Assembly (NCBI RefSeq): GCF_028275055.1
Contig: NZ_JAQCNJ010000055.1
Span: 1 to 41,507 of the forward strand
Origin: Haloplanus sp.
GTDB taxonomy: Archaea > Halobacteriota > Halobacteria > Halobacteriales > Haloferacaceae
DNA: 41,507 nt
Direction of reading: 5' to 3'
Shown: positions 40,659 to 41,507 of the stretch, piece after piece
Numbering within the stretch: position 1 is the stretch's first letter
Layout: the number at the start of each line of letters is the position of its first letter
Notes under the pieces: model-generated
Told to the model about the DNA's origin: nothing
Databases searched by the model: none
What the model saw: the letters and a program-made list of their open reading frames with translations, nothing else
Made by a program: the position numbers and the translations under genes

Positions 40659-41507
40659 TCAGTCGCGCAGGTCCGCAACGTGGTCGATGCGCCGTTGGAC
40701 GAGCGACCGCGTCCCGACATCGTGTCTGACCCGCAGTCCGTCACCGGCGGCCGACAGCGCGTCCGCGGCGATGCGCTCGGCGGTGGCGATGGTTCCCGCG
40801 ACGCCGACGACGGCGAAGGCCCGCGAGGTGGTGGTGTAGAGGCCGTCGTCGCGGGCATCGACGCTCGCGTAAAAGAGGAGGGCGTCACCATCCGTTCCCT
40901 CGGCGGCCCGGGCGACACTCGCCTCGTCGACCTCGATCCGAGAGCCGGCCTCGGGATCGGTGGGGTAGCCCGCGGGCACGGCGTACTTACAGACGGTCGC
41001 ACGCGGCGCAAAGGAGAGCTCCGGAAGCGAGCCATCCCGGGCCGCGGTCAGTACGTCGAGAACGGGCGTCTCCATGATCGGAAGGGTGTTCATCGCCTCG
41101 GGGTCGCCGAACCGGGCGTTGAACTCGACAACACGCACGCCGTCGGCGGTCAGCATGAACTGGCCGTAAAGAACCCCCGTGTACTCGGGGAGGGCGTCGA
41201 CCGTCGCCTCCAAAATCTCGACGGCCGCGTCGTAGTCGGCCGCGTTCATAAACGGGAGCGCGGAGTCGGCGTCGCTGTAGCTCCCCATCCCGCCGGTGTT
41301 TGGCCCCTCGTCGCCCTCGTAGGCACGCTTGTGATCCTGTACCGCAGGCGTCACCCGAACCTCGTCGTTCGCGACGAACGCCTGGACTGTGAACTCCTCG
41401 CCGACGAGCCGTTCTTCCAGAACGACACGGTCGTAGTCGGAGTCCCGGAGGTACGCCTTGGCCTCCGCCGCGGTCACCTGATCGCCGATGACGCGGACGC
41501 CCTTGCC
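40659..41507 (-). CDS. purD: Phosphoribosylamine-glycine ligase, C-terminal part (cut by window edge)
   Basis: The visible 282 residues are the C-terminal two thirds of an ATP-grasp GAR synthetase, the second step of de novo purine synthesis. The frame runs off the right edge. Diagnostic segments are EERLVGEEFTVQAF, QDHKRAYEGDEGPNTGGMGSY and the ATP/Mg site VEFNARFGDPEAMNTLP. The C-terminal domain (about the last 100 residues) contains GYPTDPEAGSRIEV and RAFAVVGVAGTIATAERIA. It is cytoplasmic. The stop at 40659 lies 77 bases before dacZ, on the same strand but separated from it by the dacZ promoter. Confidence 0.93.
   Translation of the reverse strand, partial: GKGVRVIGDQVTAAEAKAYLRDSDYDRVVLEERLVGEEFTVQAFVANDEVRVTPAVQDHKRAYEGDEGPNTGGMGSYSDADSALPFMNAADYDAAVEILEATVDALPEYTGVLYGQFMLTADGVRVVEFNARFGDPEAMNTLPIMETPVLDVLTAARDGSLPELSFAPRATVCKYAVPAGYPTDPEAGSRIEVDEASVARAAEGTDGDALLFYASVDARDDGLYTTTSRAFAVVGVAGTIATAERIAADALSAAGDGLRVRHDVGTRSLVQRRIDHVADLRD

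Overview
The window comes from a halophilic archaeon (class Halobacteria). Evidence: very high GC with AT-rich islands confined to promoters, proteins rich in Asp and Glu with few Lys, leaderless starts about 25-30 nt downstream of TATA-like box A elements, and archaeal or haloarchaeal marker proteins (PriS-GINS operon, Elp3, DacZ, flavin-binding dodecin, pyruvoyl-dependent arginine decarboxylase, a PGF-CTERM surface protein). I see no rRNA, tRNA, CRISPR array, transposase or prophage gene. No gene-free stretch exceeds about 215 bases, and most gaps hold only promoters.

Layout. 1-2.2 kb: a partial hypothetical gene, two related membrane proteins (the first frameshifted) and a DUF7344-type HTH protein. 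2.4-6.6 kb: a 2-oxoacid dehydrogenase cluster of acetoin-dehydrogenase type; E1alpha, E1beta and an AcoX-like kinase form one operon, and a convergent E2 gene lacks the acyltransferase histidine. 6.6-9.3 kb: esterase, SDR protein, dodecin, universal stress protein. 9.3-14.4 kb: MscS channel, priS-GINS operon, a surface metallopeptidase and a zinc-ribbon protein. 14.4-18.7 kb: fumarase, BolA, PdaD, a conserved hypothetical, MutY and a small CxxC protein.

18.7-29.1 kb is the most interesting part. It is a redox island with an exported, membrane-anchored, cysteine-type formate dehydrogenase operon (catalytic subunit, four-cluster ferredoxin subunit, an extra two-helix membrane subunit, cytochrome b). 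Facing it are a 709-residue HdrA/MvhD-like iron-sulfur protein that has lost its flavin domain and a TorD-like chaperone. The divergent promoter region has two abutting palindromes: one encloses the TATA box and the other resembles a DtxR-type operator. Next come three tiny, translationally coupled membrane proteins, two of them tandem paralogs, divergent from a Tat-exported DUF7405/DyP-like lipoprotein.

29.1-34.5 kb: small hypothetical genes (one with an apparent CTG start), a four-helix membrane protein, a PhaB-like reductase, an FMN reductase and a Yip1 protein. 34.5-41.5 kb: an S1/OB-fold/DHH protein whose DHH motif is degenerate, elp3 preceded by a tiny overlapping ORF, a hexapeptide acyltransferase, a dacZ-mscS operon linking c-di-AMP synthesis to a mechanosensitive channel, and the 3' part of purD.

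Functional names rest on motifs read by eye and on knowledge of the families. No database search was run.
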